Assembly (NCBI RefSeq): GCF_900095385.1
Contig: NZ_FMID01000028.1
Location: 1-64,000, forward strand
From: Methanoculleus chikugoensis
GTDB taxonomy: Archaea; Halobacteriota; Methanomicrobia; Methanomicrobiales; Methanoculleaceae
Direction of reading: 5' to 3'
Length of the DNA: 64,000 bases
The notes under the pieces are model-generated. The model ran no database searches. It had not been told where the DNA came from and worked only from the letters and a program-made list of their open reading frames with translations. Positions 51,073-59,666 of the stretch are shown here, in pieces. How positions within the stretch are numbered: the first letter of the stretch is position 1; each line of letters starts with the position of its first letter. The translations under genes were made by a program, and so were the position numbers.

Positions 51073-51394
51073 TCCCCTCACCCGGCCGAGCCCCCCCCAC
51101 AATCACCGCCACCACCCTCGCCGGGCCGATCGCGCCGCCCCCGCCCCGCAAACCGCGGCCCCGGCAGCCCCGCGGGCCCCGATCGTTGTGCGGCAGCGGT
51201 GTCGCACCACCTCTTTTGTGCGACACAAAACTTATTCTATGTCGCACAAGATCGGTTGTGGGTCATGGGTGTCGCACAAATTCCGTTGCGCGTCATGGTT
51301 GCCCTGCAACCGTCCCCGGGGCATGGAATACGCCGGTGCATACAACGTTGCATGGCGAATCGATCCACAGGACGGCTCGCAGGTACCGGGGTAT
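51073..51394. other. GC-rich and repeat-containing intergenic region
   Basis: The first ~110 bases are almost pure C/G and simple. The following part holds four near-identical TGTCGCACA motifs, listed separately. No gene is supported. Confidence 0.5.
51200..51278. repeat. Four TGTCGCAC(A) motifs, three direct and one inverted
   Basis: TGTCGCAC occurs at 51200-51207, TGTGCGACA (inverted) at 51217-51225 within the palindrome ttttgtgcgacacaaaa, TGTCGCACA at 51240-51248 and TGTCGCACA at 51270-51278. Spacing is 17, 23 and 30 bases. Such clustered motifs fit binding sites or small hairpins, but no adjacent promoter is clear, since both neighbouring genes end here. Confidence 0.6.
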
Positions 51395-52504
51395 TCACAA
51401 CCGGTCTCCTTCGGTGATGGCGAGCAGGCGCGGGAAGGCATAGGTCGCGGCACGCCTTCCCCCGCCCTCCGCGAGGACGGCGATGATCCCGTGTTCCCGG
51501 AGTTGCTGGAGGATCCGCTCTGCCGCCCTCCGTGGTATCGCCGCCTGCTCGAAAAACTCAGCCGAACTGAAGATCGGCGTCTTAAAGAGCGCATCGAGCG
51601 CGGCGACCGCATACTGCGACCGGGTCACCTCCGGCACCGTCTGCTTCATCTCGTCGTAAAGGTCGAGGATTGCCGTTGCTTTCCGGCCGTTCGCCCCCGC
51701 CTGCTCCTCGATGGCGTGGAGGAAGAACGCGATCCAGCCGTTCCAGTCCCCGTCCCGCGAGACCGCGAGCAGCCGCTCGTAGTAGACCGGCCGGTTCCGC
51801 TCAAGGTAGGCGCTGATATAGAACATCGGGCTTCCTATCAGCCCCTTATCGTACAGGATCAACGGCACGAGCATCCGCCCGATACGCCCGTTGCCGTCGC
51901 AGAACGGGTGGATGAGTTCGAACTGGGCCTTCAGGACCGAGAGTTGGACGAGAACGTCCAACTCCCCGCCCTGCAGGTATGCCTCCCAGTCCCCGAGCGC
52001 CCCGGAAAGATCCTCCGGCGCCGGCGGGATATAGATCGCGTGCTCGATCTGGGCGTCCCGCCCGATGAAGTTCTGGATCGTGCGGACGCACCCCGGTTCC
52101 CGGTCCATGCCCCGGCTGCCGGAGAGAAGGACCCGGTGCAGGTCGCAGACGAGGGCTAGATCCAGCCGCCGGGTCTTGAGAGCTTCCACCGCGGTATTCA
52201 GCGCCTCCCGGTAGTTGATGATCTCCCGGATGTCGGCAAGCGCCGCATCGCCGATCGGCTCCTTCGGGTTCGCCTCAAAGCGCAGGACGTCTTCGAGCGA
52301 TGCCTGGGTTCCCTCGATCCGTGACGAGAGCACCGCCTCCTGGGTCAGGAGCGGGGAGAGGAGGAGCCGCGGGTTCGGGATCGCCTGGAGGATGCCGTCG
52401 TACCGGGCGAGGGCGCGGTTCGCCGACGCAATCCGGGGGATATGGGCCTCCCAGTCGATGCCTGCCGGGGGCAGCGGCTCCGGGACGTAGGGTTGGACCG
52501 TCAC
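51395..52504 (-). CDS. Fic-domain protein (AMPylation-type, class II)
   Basis: A 369-aa Fic/DOC protein. The active-site motif HPFCDGNGRIGR lies near residue 200, and the N-terminal inhibitory helix has SSRIEGT at residues 60-66 (S/T-xxx-E-G), which places it in class II. A C-terminal winged helix (AAERILQQLREHGIIAV...RRAATYAFPRLLAI) suggests DNA binding. Fic proteins transfer AMP or other nucleotides to hydroxyl side chains. It stands alone on the minus strand. Confidence 0.9.
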   Translation of the reverse strand: MTVQPYVPEPLPPAGIDWEAHIPRIASANRALARYDGILQAIPNPRLLLSPLLTQEAVLSSRIEGTQASLEDVLRFEANPKEPIGDAALADIREIINYREALNTAVEALKTRRLDLALVCDLHRVLLSGSRGMDREPGCVRTIQNFIGRDAQIEHAIYIPPAPEDLSGALGDWEAYLQGGELDVLVQLSVLKAQFELIHPFCDGNGRIGRMLVPLILYDKGLIGSPMFYISAYLERNRPVYYERLLAVSRDGDWNGWIAFFLHAIEEQAGANGRKATAILDLYDEMKQTVPEVTRSQYAVAALDALFKTPIFSSAEFFEQAAIPRRAAERILQQLREHGIIAVLAEGGGRRAATYAFPRLLAITEGDRL

Positions 52505-52536
52505 GCCGTCTCTGCCTCCTGGTTATCCACTCCTGT

Positions 52537-52667
52537 CATTCTTCACCCTCCGCAAGGTCGTAGTTCGTCCGTACCACCCCGATATCGTGCTCGAGACTCA
52601 CCATCTGCTTGCCGTTCATCAGGGCAATCGGCGTCCTGTCCGGCTGCTCCGCGTCCTGCCGTATAAC
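52537..52667 (-). pseudogene. Possible remnant of the C-terminus of a Mrr-type restriction endonuclease
   Basis: The minus strand encodes RQDAEQPDRTPIALMNGKQM-VSLEHDIGVVRTNYDLAEGEE before a stop at 52537-52539. The end of Mrr-family restriction enzymes has a related string, with PIxLxNGxQLVxL followed by EHDIGV. A few residues are missing between VSL and EHD, and no start or catalytic domain precedes it. The match is from memory of family patterns. Confidence 0.4.
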
Positions 52668-52814
52668 TATTTGATGGCGAGAGAGTGTATTAAGAGTGCT
52701 TATTTACGATTGCGCGGGTTCCAAACCGACGGATCCGCCGGCCATCTCGCCCGGTATAAACGATTCAAACCCGGACCCCACTGGTCCTATACCAAAAAGA
52801 TGGATCTCCCGCCC
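52668..52814. other. Short AT-containing spacer
   Basis: No gene is supported here. An AT-rich island (gtattaagagtgcttattta) lies at about 52686-52705, next to the decayed fragment. Confidence 0.35.
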
Positions 52815-53999
52815 TCAAACAATCGCGCCAAACGCCGCCTGGCCGACAACGTAGCAGAGCCCGGCCACGATCGCCGCCGCCGGGATGGTCAGGACCCACG
52901 CGGCGACGATCTCGCGGACCACGCCCCACTTGACCGCCGAGTAGCCGCGTGTCGCGCCGACACCCATGATCGCGCCGGTCGTCGCATGGGTCGTCGAGAC
53001 GGAGATACCGAAGATCGTCATCAGCGAGAGGACGCCCCCGGCAGTGGCCGATGCCGAAAACCCCTGGTAGGGCCGGATCTTCGTGATCCGGTTGGCCATC
53101 TTGTCGATGACCCGCCAGCCCCCTAAGAACGTCCCGACCGACATGGCGAGCGACGACGCCAGTATGACCCAGAGCGGGACCGAGAACTCGGCGATCAGCC
53201 CGCCGGCAAGGAGCATGGCGGTGATGATGCCCATCGCGTTCTGGGCATCGTTCGCGCCGTGGCCGATCGCCTGAAACGACCCCGAGAATATCTGGAGGTT
53301 CCGAAAAAGGCCCGATAGGCGCCGCGGATGATAGTTGCGGAAGACATTGACGACGAGGGTGCTGAGGGCGAACGCCACGATGAACCCGAGCATCGGGGAG
53401 ACGACGATGAAGATCAGGATCCCGAGGATGCCGCTGATCTTCAAAAATCCGGTTGCCATGGCGAGCGGGATGACCGCCGTCACCCCGATGAGTCCGCCGA
53501 GGAGGAGGTTCCACGGCTTGAAGTCACCCCGATGATACGCAACCACACCCGTGACGACCGCACCGAGGACCGCGCCGGTGAGCCCGTAGAAGAAGACCTG
53601 CTCGACCATATCAAGCGACGGCCAGAGCACCGCCCCCGTCCCCGCCGCAGCGATTCCCGTGCCGAGGAGGCCCCCGATCAGGGCGTGGCTGCTCGATACC
53701 GGGATCCCGAGGAACGATGTCACGAGGACCCAGAGGACCGCACCGACCAGGGCCACCAGGATCAGCGTCGGCGTAAGGAAGGAGGGGTCGACGATCCCTC
53801 TTCCAATGGTTGCCGCAATTGCCGTAGTGAAGAGGAGAGGGCCGAGGAGGTTGAAGACCCCCGCGAGGAGGACCGCCTGCAGGGGGGTCAGGGCTTTTGT
53901 CGCGATGATGGTGGCGATCGAGTTGGCGGCATCGTTCAAGCCGTTTGCAAAATTAAAGAGGAGGGCTAGAAGAATGCCGAGGATGACGATCGGGTCCAT
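52815..53999 (-). CDS. pit: Low-affinity inorganic phosphate transporter, PiT family
   Basis: A 394-aa membrane protein with about ten hydrophobic helices and both PiT signature repeats, NFANGLNDAANSIATIIATKALTP near residue 16 and IGHGANDAQNAMGIITA near residue 240. It transports phosphate with H+ or Na+. It lies 5 bases downstream of the DUF47 gene, the usual pair (pho regulator-like DUF47 before PiT). Confidence 0.92.
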   Translation of the reverse strand: MDPIVILGILLALLFNFANGLNDAANSIATIIATKALTPLQAVLLAGVFNLLGPLLFTTAIAATIGRGIVDPSFLTPTLILVALVGAVLWVLVTSFLGIPVSSSHALIGGLLGTGIAAAGTGAVLWPSLDMVEQVFFYGLTGAVLGAVVTGVVAYHRGDFKPWNLLLGGLIGVTAVIPLAMATGFLKISGILGILIFIVVSPMLGFIVAFALSTLVVNVFRNYHPRRLSGLFRNLQIFSGSFQAIGHGANDAQNAMGIITAMLLAGGLIAEFSVPLWVILASSLAMSVGTFLGGWRVIDKMANRITKIRPYQGFSASATAGGVLSLMTIFGISVSTTHATTGAIMGVGATRGYSAVKWGVVREIVAAWVLTIPAAAIVAGLCYVVGQAAFGAIV

Positions 54000-54004
54000 A
54001 GCGC

Positions 54005-54634
54005 TCAGGAATGTCTGATGGCTATGTCGCTCAAGACGTTGGCGACGTCTTCACACTTATCGGTCGCCATCTCCAGGTTCTCGTAGATGTCCTTGAGCTT
54101 GATGATGGTGATCGCATCCTTCGTCTTGAAGAGGTCCATGATGGCATGGCCGAGGACGTTGTCTGCGATGTTCTCCAGGCGGTTCACCTCGATGCACCGT
54201 TCCTCGATCAGGCCCGGATCCTTGATCGACCGTATGCCGGTGACGGCCTTCTCGATCTCGACGACGCTCAACTGGATCAGCTTTGCAAGTTCGATCATCG
54301 AGTCGTCGGTCTCGGTGATGCCGTAACTGTACATCTGCTGTGCGGTGCCGTCGATGTAGTCGAGAATATCGTCCAGCGCTGAGGCGAGGCGGGAGATCTC
54401 TTCGGGCTCAAGCGGCGTGATGAACGTCCGGTTCAGCTGCTCGTAGATCTGGTGCGTGATGTCGTCTCCCCGGTGCTCGATCTGCTTCACCTGATAGCAC
54501 TTTTCTTTCACGTTCTCGAAGTTCTCGACGAAATCAACGAGAAGATCGGCTGCGGAAACGACTGTTCCGGCCATCTCGTCAAAGAGGTCAAAAAAAACCT
54601 TATCCTGAGGGACTACCCACTCCTTAATGCCCAC
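54005..54634 (-). CDS. DUF47 (PhoU-like) phosphate transport regulator
   Basis: A 209-aa all-helical DUF47/PhoU-like protein (VGIKEWVVPQDKVFFDLF; CYQVKQIEHRGDDITHQIYEQLNRTFITPLEPEEISRLASALDDILDYID). Partners of PiT. GTG at 54632-54634 is chosen as the start: a TATA element (minus-strand cggtatatagcc near 54665-54675) is about 30 bases upstream, which implies a leaderless mRNA. An ATG start further upstream would lie above the promoter and its N-terminus lacks family similarity. Confidence 0.85.
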   Translation of the reverse strand: MGIKEWVVPQDKVFFDLFDEMAGTVVSAADLLVDFVENFENVKEKCYQVKQIEHRGDDITHQIYEQLNRTFITPLEPEEISRLASALDDILDYIDGTAQQMYSYGITETDDSMIELAKLIQLSVVEIEKAVTGIRSIKDPGLIEERCIEVNRLENIADNVLGHAIMDLFKTKDAITIIKLKDIYENLEMATDKCEDVANVLSDIAIRHS

Positions 54635-54663
54635 AATGATCGGTATAAGTTTCTCCCGCCAGG

Positions 54664-54676
54664 GGCTATATACCGA
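54664..54676 (-). promoter_or_regulatory. TATA box of the DUF47-pit operon
   Basis: The minus strand reads gatcggtatatagcccctgg, about 30 bases before the GTG start. A second ctataccgatcat-like string at 54640-54650 is closer and less suitable. Confidence 0.5.
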
Positions 54677-54809
54677 TCGGTCATGCCGCCCTTCCGGGCG
54701 GCAGGAGACGGCGAAACGGGGACAGAGGAAGTTCAAGGCCGCCCGGTGAGCGCATCGACCGGCCGTCCGACGTTATGCCGGGCGAGCGGGACGCCGCCGG
54801 TCCCGCCCC

Positions 54810-55118
54810 TCACTCCGAGACTTTCACGAGGTTGTCGCGGATGAACTCGATATCCGCATCCTTTGCCGCGATCTCGAAGAGCATCGTCCCGTAACCGGGG
54901 CAGGGCTTCGTAAACGGCAGCAGAATCTTTCCCTTCCGGATCTGGAGGCCGACGAGCATAGGTTTTTTTAAGAGCATCCGGATATCCTTGAAGACGAATC
55001 CCGGTTCCATCTCGTAGTATTCTTTGCTGTGCTTTCGCACGTAGTCGTTCACCTGATCGGGTGTCACGTCCTTGAGAAGCACCAGTCCACCCAGGTTGTT
55101 TACGCAGCGCGATGCCAT
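54810..55118 (-). CDS. Conserved hypothetical protein, 102 aa
   Basis: I do not recognise this family. The protein begins MASRCVNNLGGLVLLKDVTPDQVNDYVRKHSKEYYEME, then has a strand-rich part (MLVGLQIRKGKILLPFTKPCPGYGTMLFEIAAKDADIEFIRDNLVKVSE) with two cysteines. It is small, soluble and well-formed, with an AT-rich promoter (gcgaattatttatag on the minus strand) directly upstream, consistent with a leaderless gene. Confidence 0.6.
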   Translation of the reverse strand: MASRCVNNLGGLVLLKDVTPDQVNDYVRKHSKEYYEMEPGFVFKDIRMLLKKPMLVGLQIRKGKILLPFTKPCPGYGTMLFEIAAKDADIEFIRDNLVKVSE

Positions 55119-55263
55119 CTATAAATAATTCGCATTTAGGCGAATAAACTTTGCGTAACCTCCCGGCCCGCCGCACCAGGGCGTTGCGCCGTGTTGCTCC
55201 CGGTACCGGACGTCCTTTTTCCGGCGAGGGAAAGGTTATCGCATACCGGGCTGATACCCAGGT

Positions 55264-55818
55264 ATGAAGCCGTATGGTATGCCGGCCCGCTCGCTCCGGG
55301 CCCGTCTCTTCCTCCTGGTGGCTTTCTCTGCCCTCCTCATCATGCCCTGCTCCGTCTCGGGCGCGACGCCCCCGCCGCTTCCGTCTCTCACGCTCTCGAT
55401 ATCGAACGACACCCTCTCCGGGGACGAAGACCTTGTTATCTCCGCCGCCTGGAGCCGGGACGCGAGTTTCTACCGTCCCCCGGGAAGCGTCGACGTGCTG
55501 ATCTACAGCATCTCTTCCGGATCGCCCGTTGCAGGCTACACGATCCTCGAAGACGATCGGGTGGCCGCCGACGATACCACCCGGTATTTCCGCGGGACGG
55601 TGCCCTCCTCGGAGTTGCCGGAGGGGAAGCTCCTGCTCGTCGCCACCGACCCGGTCTCCGGCGCTGAAGCCCGCGCCCTGATCGACGTCATCGAGCCGGG
55701 TCCGGATTACCCCGGCGTTCAGGCGAAGCGGTATGCCGAGACCGCCTTCTTCGCGGTTGCGGCGATCCTGCTGGCCGTCCTCGTTGCCGGTCTCGGCCTG
55801 CTCTTGCGGCGGTCGTGA
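55264..55818 (+). CDS. Secreted protein with C-terminal membrane anchor
   Basis: A 184-aa protein. Residues about 13-33 (RLFLLVAFSALLIMPCSVSG) are a signal peptide with a probable Ala cleavage site. The middle is beta-rich (LTLSISNDTLSGDEDLVISAAWSRDASFY) and residues about 158-180 (AFFAVAAILLAVLVAGLGLLL) are a transmembrane segment ending in RRS. It is probably a surface-exposed, anchored protein. Function unknown. Confidence 0.65.
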   Translation: MKPYGMPARSLRARLFLLVAFSALLIMPCSVSGATPPPLPSLTLSISNDTLSGDEDLVISAAWSRDASFYRPPGSVDVLIYSISSGSPVAGYTILEDDRVAADDTTRYFRGTVPSSELPEGKLLLVATDPVSGAEARALIDVIEPGPDYPGVQAKRYAETAFFAVAAILLAVLVAGLGLLLRRS

Positions 55819-55896
55819 GGGGGAGGGGGTGCCGCTGCGTCCCGGCGCCCCCTCATCGGTTCCCTTAATGTCTGCAGAAAACCAACTGTTCTTTAC

Positions 55897-58536
55897 GTGA
55901 ATCGCGAACCGGCAGTAAAAAAAGTTCTCTACTGGTGCGACCAGTGCAACGTCCCCCTCATCGGGCGCACCTGCTCCTGCAAGGCGAGGGCCCGGGAGAT
56001 AGAACTCCTGCAGCCGCACGACGTCCGCCCGGCCCTCGCGGCGGATACGGCCCTCATACGGCGCCTGCTCTCCGACCGGTTCGGCGATGTACCCCTGCCT
56101 CGCGTCGTGCTCCTGAACAAGACCGGCGGCGCCGACCGGGCGGACCTCGTGATCGTCCACGGCGACCGGCTCGGCTGGCTCACGTTCGACCCGATCGCGC
56201 GGAAGTTCAGCCTCGATATCGCTCCCGAAGCACTCCCGTACATTCTGCCGTATGCAACGAGAGGCATCGTCGATCTCGATGCCGAGCCCGCTGTGCGCGC
56301 GCATAAGGGCCGTATCGGCGGGAAACGGTTCGCCCTGGCGACCGGGGTGCCCGACGGGACGGTCATCGTCGCCTACAAGAACCGGTTCGGCACCGGCGTC
56401 GTCAAGGACGGACAGGTCCGGGTGAAGGAACTCGTCTCTGTTGCGCCCCGCACCCGGCCCGACCCGGGCTGGGACGAGGTGATCGAGAAGAATCGCTACC
56501 ACTTAAAAAACCTTGAACGCAACGCCGTCCGGACCATCAAAAAGCACATGAACGACCGGCCGTGCGCGAACGTCTCGTTCTCCGGCGGCAAGGACAGCAC
56601 CGCCGTCCTCCACCTCGCCCGCAAGGCAGGGGTGGAGAAGGCGTTCTTCATCGATACCGGGATCGAACTCCCCGAGACGGTGGAGTTCGCGGCGTCGCAG
56701 GACGTCGAGATCATCAGAAAAGGCGGCGACTTCTTCCAGGCGGTCGAGAAGGCCGGGCCGCCGGGGAAGGACCACCGCTGGTGCTGCAAACTCCTCAAAC
56801 TCCACCCCTTGAAGATCTACCTCGCCGATACCGGCCCCTGCGTCACCATCCAGGGGAACCGCTGGTACGAGTCCTGGAACCGGGCCGACCTCGACGAGAC
56901 GAGCCAGAACCCGGCAAACCCCCTGCAGCTGAACGTCTCGCCGATCCGGAACTGGCGGGCGCTCGAGGTCTTCCTCTACCTCTGGTGGCAGGAGGTTCCC
57001 ATGAACCCGCTCTACGAGAAGGGTCTTGAGCGGATAGGCTGTTACCTCTGCCCGGCGGCGCTCGAGAGCGAGTACGAGGGGCTCCGGGAGATGCACCCCG
57101 ACCTGACGGACCGCTGGGACGAATTCCTTGTCCGGTGGGCGGAGAAGAACGGGTTGCCGGATGCCTACCACCAGTGGGGGCTCTGGCGGTGGCGGGCGCT
57201 GCCCCCGAAGATGCGCGAGGTCTGCCGGGAGCGGGGGATCGCCGTGAACGAGGATTTCACCCTGAAGGAGGCCCCGGTGAAGAAGGAGGCCCGGGCGGCA
57301 ATCATGAAAAGTATGGATACCCATGAGCCGGCACCGCCGGCAGAGATCGAGTCCGTCGCGGACGGGATCAGGAAGGACTTCCCGATCCTCGGCGACATCA
57401 TCTATCTCGACAACGCAGCGACGAGTTTCTCGCCGGAGCCGGTGGTTGAGGCGGCGGTCGAGTTCGAGCACCGCTACCGGGCGAACGTCGGCCGGGGCGT
57501 CCACCGGCTGACCCGGATCGCGACGCAGCGCTACTGGCACGCCCACGAGAAGGTGGCCCGGTTCGTCGGCGGTGAGGCAGGGGTGACGGTCTTTACGAAG
57601 AACGCCACGGACGCGATCAACATGGTCGCGCAGGGCCTCTCCTGGAAGCCGGGCGACCGCGTGGTGACCACCATCCTCGAGCACCACTCGAACCTCCTCC
57701 CCTGGAGGGCGCTTGCGAAGCAGGGGGTTGCGCTCGACGTGGTCGGGATCGACGCCGACTACGCGCTCGATCTTGCCGCGCTCGAAGAGACCCTGGCCGG
57801 GGGCGGCGTCCGGCTCGTCGCCGTCACCCACGCCTCAAACGTCCTCGGCGTGACGACACCGGTCCCCGAGATAGCCCGGCTCTGCCGGGAGCACGGCGCC
57901 CTCCTCCTGGTGGACGGGGCACAGTCGCTGCCGCACATGCCGGTGAACGTCGCGGAACTCGGCTGCGACTTCCTCTGCTTTGCGGGGCACAAGATGTTCG
58001 GGCCGATGGGAACCGGGGTCCTCTGGATGCGCGAGGCGCTCATCGAGCCGCCGGTCCTCGGCGGGGGGATGGTCACGAGCGTGACGGCGGAGGGGCACGT
58101 GGCCGCGGAGGGCTACCAGCGCTACGAGGCCGGCACGCCGAACGTCGGCGGCGGGATCGCGCTCGGCGTCGCCGTGGACTACCTCTCGGCGATCGGGATG
58201 GAGCGGATCCACCAACATGAGGAACGCCTGACCGCCCGGCTGATCGCGGGGCTCTCCGGGATTGACGGGGTCACGGTCTATGCCGCCCCGAGACCGGGTG
58301 CCCGGATCGGGGTCGTCTCGTTCACCATCGACGGTGTCCACCCGCAGGAGGCAGCGCAGATGCTCGACGAGGATGCGGATATCCTGGTGCGGTCGGGGCA
58401 CCACTGCTGCCAGCCGCTGATGGAGCACCTGAACCTCCCGGAAGGGACGGTACGGGCGAGCATGGCGGCCTTCACGACGGAGCAGGAGATCGATCTCCTG
58501 GTTGCGGCCGTCGACGAGATCAGCCGGGGACGGTGA
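55897..58536 (+). CDS. Fusion of PUA-like, PP-loop ATP pyrophosphatase and SufS-type cysteine desulfurase
   Basis: An 879-aa multidomain protein. The N-terminus is a zinc-ribbon-like WCDQCNVPLIGRTCSC, followed by a PUA-like region (about 40-190) ending in VIVAYKNRFGTGVVKDGQ. Residues about 205-455 are a PAPS-reductase-like PP-loop ATPase (VSFSGGKDSTAVLHLA near 227; HRWCCKLLKLHP; GCYLCPAALESEY). Residues about 500-879 are a class V cysteine desulfurase (IIYLDNAATSFSPEPV; the PLP Lys in FAGHKMFGPMGTG near 695; catalytic Cys in RSGHHCCQPLM near 835). It likely mobilises sulfur for a thiolation; the substrate is unknown. Start is GTG; the next gene cluster has fdhD and fdhAB. Confidence 0.85.
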   Translation: MNREPAVKKVLYWCDQCNVPLIGRTCSCKARAREIELLQPHDVRPALAADTALIRRLLSDRFGDVPLPRVVLLNKTGGADRADLVIVHGDRLGWLTFDPIARKFSLDIAPEALPYILPYATRGIVDLDAEPAVRAHKGRIGGKRFALATGVPDGTVIVAYKNRFGTGVVKDGQVRVKELVSVAPRTRPDPGWDEVIEKNRYHLKNLERNAVRTIKKHMNDRPCANVSFSGGKDSTAVLHLARKAGVEKAFFIDTGIELPETVEFAASQDVEIIRKGGDFFQAVEKAGPPGKDHRWCCKLLKLHPLKIYLADTGPCVTIQGNRWYESWNRADLDETSQNPANPLQLNVSPIRNWRALEVFLYLWWQEVPMNPLYEKGLERIGCYLCPAALESEYEGLREMHPDLTDRWDEFLVRWAEKNGLPDAYHQWGLWRWRALPPKMREVCRERGIAVNEDFTLKEAPVKKEARAAIMKSMDTHEPAPPAEIESVADGIRKDFPILGDIIYLDNAATSFSPEPVVEAAVEFEHRYRANVGRGVHRLTRIATQRYWHAHEKVARFVGGEAGVTVFTKNATDAINMVAQGLSWKPGDRVVTTILEHHSNLLPWRALAKQGVALDVVGIDADYALDLAALEETLAGGGVRLVAVTHASNVLGVTTPVPEIARLCREHGALLLVDGAQSLPHMPVNVAELGCDFLCFAGHKMFGPMGTGVLWMREALIEPPVLGGGMVTSVTAEGHVAAEGYQRYEAGTPNVGGGIALGVAVDYLSAIGMERIHQHEERLTARLIAGLSGIDGVTVYAAPRPGARIGVVSFTIDGVHPQEAAQMLDEDADILVRSGHHCCQPLMEHLNLPEGTVRASMAAFTTEQEIDLLVAAVDEISRGR

Positions 58537-58831
58537 GGGGTCTCCCTCCCAAAATTGACACTCTACCTCTTTTAGTCCCCCCACCGCCCGCGCTTCGCGC
58601 TCCTCCCGCCCCCGGGAGGGGGCGGGCAGTGCGTGGCGATAACCGGTGGAAAGCCGTGCACGGTCCTTCCTGAATCTCATCATAAAGTGGACTAAGGGGA
58701 TATTACCCGGGGGGAACGACGCCTCCGCAGGACGGGAGTTCGACCACCGTCAGGTGCGGGAAGCATGGGTGTTGGCGGTCAAACCCTTCGTGGCCTCGCA
58801 CGAGGAACTGGCACCGGAGTTGCGCGCCCCC
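58537..58831. other. Intergenic spacer containing a half repeat
   Basis: Besides the repeat at 58574-58662 it has no supported gene; the rest to the fdhD stop at 58832 is featureless. Confidence 0.5.
58574..58662 (-). repeat. Half copy of the dispersed GC-rich repeat
   Basis: The right half of the repeat seen at 17682-17857 recurs here in the same orientation: ccccaccgcccgcgcttcgc-gctcctcccgcccccgggaggg-ggcgggcagtgcgtggcgat-aaccggtggaaagccgtgca. Only this terminus is present; the other module set and terminus are missing. Confidence 0.65.
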
Positions 58832-59557
58832 TCACCCCTCCATCCCCGCTATCCTCTCCGGATGCGTATACACCGCCATCTCCGGCGTCCCCGCGAACCC
58901 GACGATACAGAGTTCGGTCTCCTCCGCGACCTTCACGGCGAGGGCGGTCGGGGCGCCGGTGGAGGCGAGCAACGGGATGTTTGCCATGAGGCACTTCCTG
59001 ACCATCTCGGAGGTGACCGTGCCGGTGCCGACCGCAACCGTCCGGGAGAGGTCGAGACGGTCAAGGAGCCCCCTCCCGATCACGCGGTCAAGGGCGTTGT
59101 GCCGGTCGAGATCTTCCGCCCGGGCGACGACGCGGCCTTCTGATGCAAGAACAACCGAATCGAGCGGGCCGGTGAGGGCGGCAGCGGCGGCCTCGATCTC
59201 GGGCACGGCAACCACGATACCGGACTCGATCGCGGGCAGTTTCTGGGTGTCGATGTAGGAGACCGCCCCCCCGCAGCCGGAGAGGATGGTCTTTTTTACG
59301 CTGACCCGCTTGAAGATGTTCTTCGTGATGACGCTGATCCGGTTCTCCTCGACCCTGACCGATTCGATCTCGTCCGCGCTCCGGATGATCTCCTCGGTGT
59401 AGAGGTAGCCGGTGATGAAATCCTCAAAACCGCCGGGGCTCAGGATGACGGTCGTCAGGTGCCGGCCGTTGACGAAGATCGCAACCGGTTTCTCTTCGGC
59501 GGCGGCGTAGGTGACGCTCCCCCCACCGATACGGGTACAGGCAATTTTCTTGAACAT
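58832..59557 (-). CDS. fdhD: Formate dehydrogenase accessory sulfurtransferase FdhD
   Basis: A 241-aa FdhD family protein, needed to transfer a sulfur from a cysteine desulfurase to the molybdenum/tungsten cofactor of formate dehydrogenase. Family marks are GYLYTEEII, IFKRVSVKKTILSGCGGAVSYID, VARAEDLDRHNALDRVIG, and MVRKCLMANIPLLASTGAPTALAVKVAEE. The active-site motif has one Cys (SGCGGA) rather than the CxxC of the E. coli protein. It lies beside a cysteine-desulfurase fusion and 900 bases from fdhB. Confidence 0.9.
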   Translation of the reverse strand: MFKKIACTRIGGGSVTYAAAEEKPVAIFVNGRHLTTVILSPGGFEDFITGYLYTEEIIRSADEIESVRVEENRISVITKNIFKRVSVKKTILSGCGGAVSYIDTQKLPAIESGIVVAVPEIEAAAAALTGPLDSVVLASEGRVVARAEDLDRHNALDRVIGRGLLDRLDLSRTVAVGTGTVTSEMVRKCLMANIPLLASTGAPTALAVKVAEETELCIVGFAGTPEMAVYTHPERIAGMEG

Positions 59558-59666
59558 GCTTCCTCACTTCAGGATACCTGCGGCATCCCGGATCATGCCG
59601 GGCGCTACCCGGCAGAACCGATCCTGGTACAAGAGATGCACGGGAGAGGACTATATCATACCGGTC

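Noticed and set aside
54634-54736. Upstream ATG for the DUF47 gene giving a longer N-terminus
   Set aside because: It lies upstream of the TATA element, and the added residues have no family similarity; the GTG start at 54634 fits a leaderless promoter.
54733-56502. Long minus-strand open frame across the DUF47/anchor/desulfurase region
   Set aside because: It crosses gene boundaries of both strands and has no plausible protein domains.
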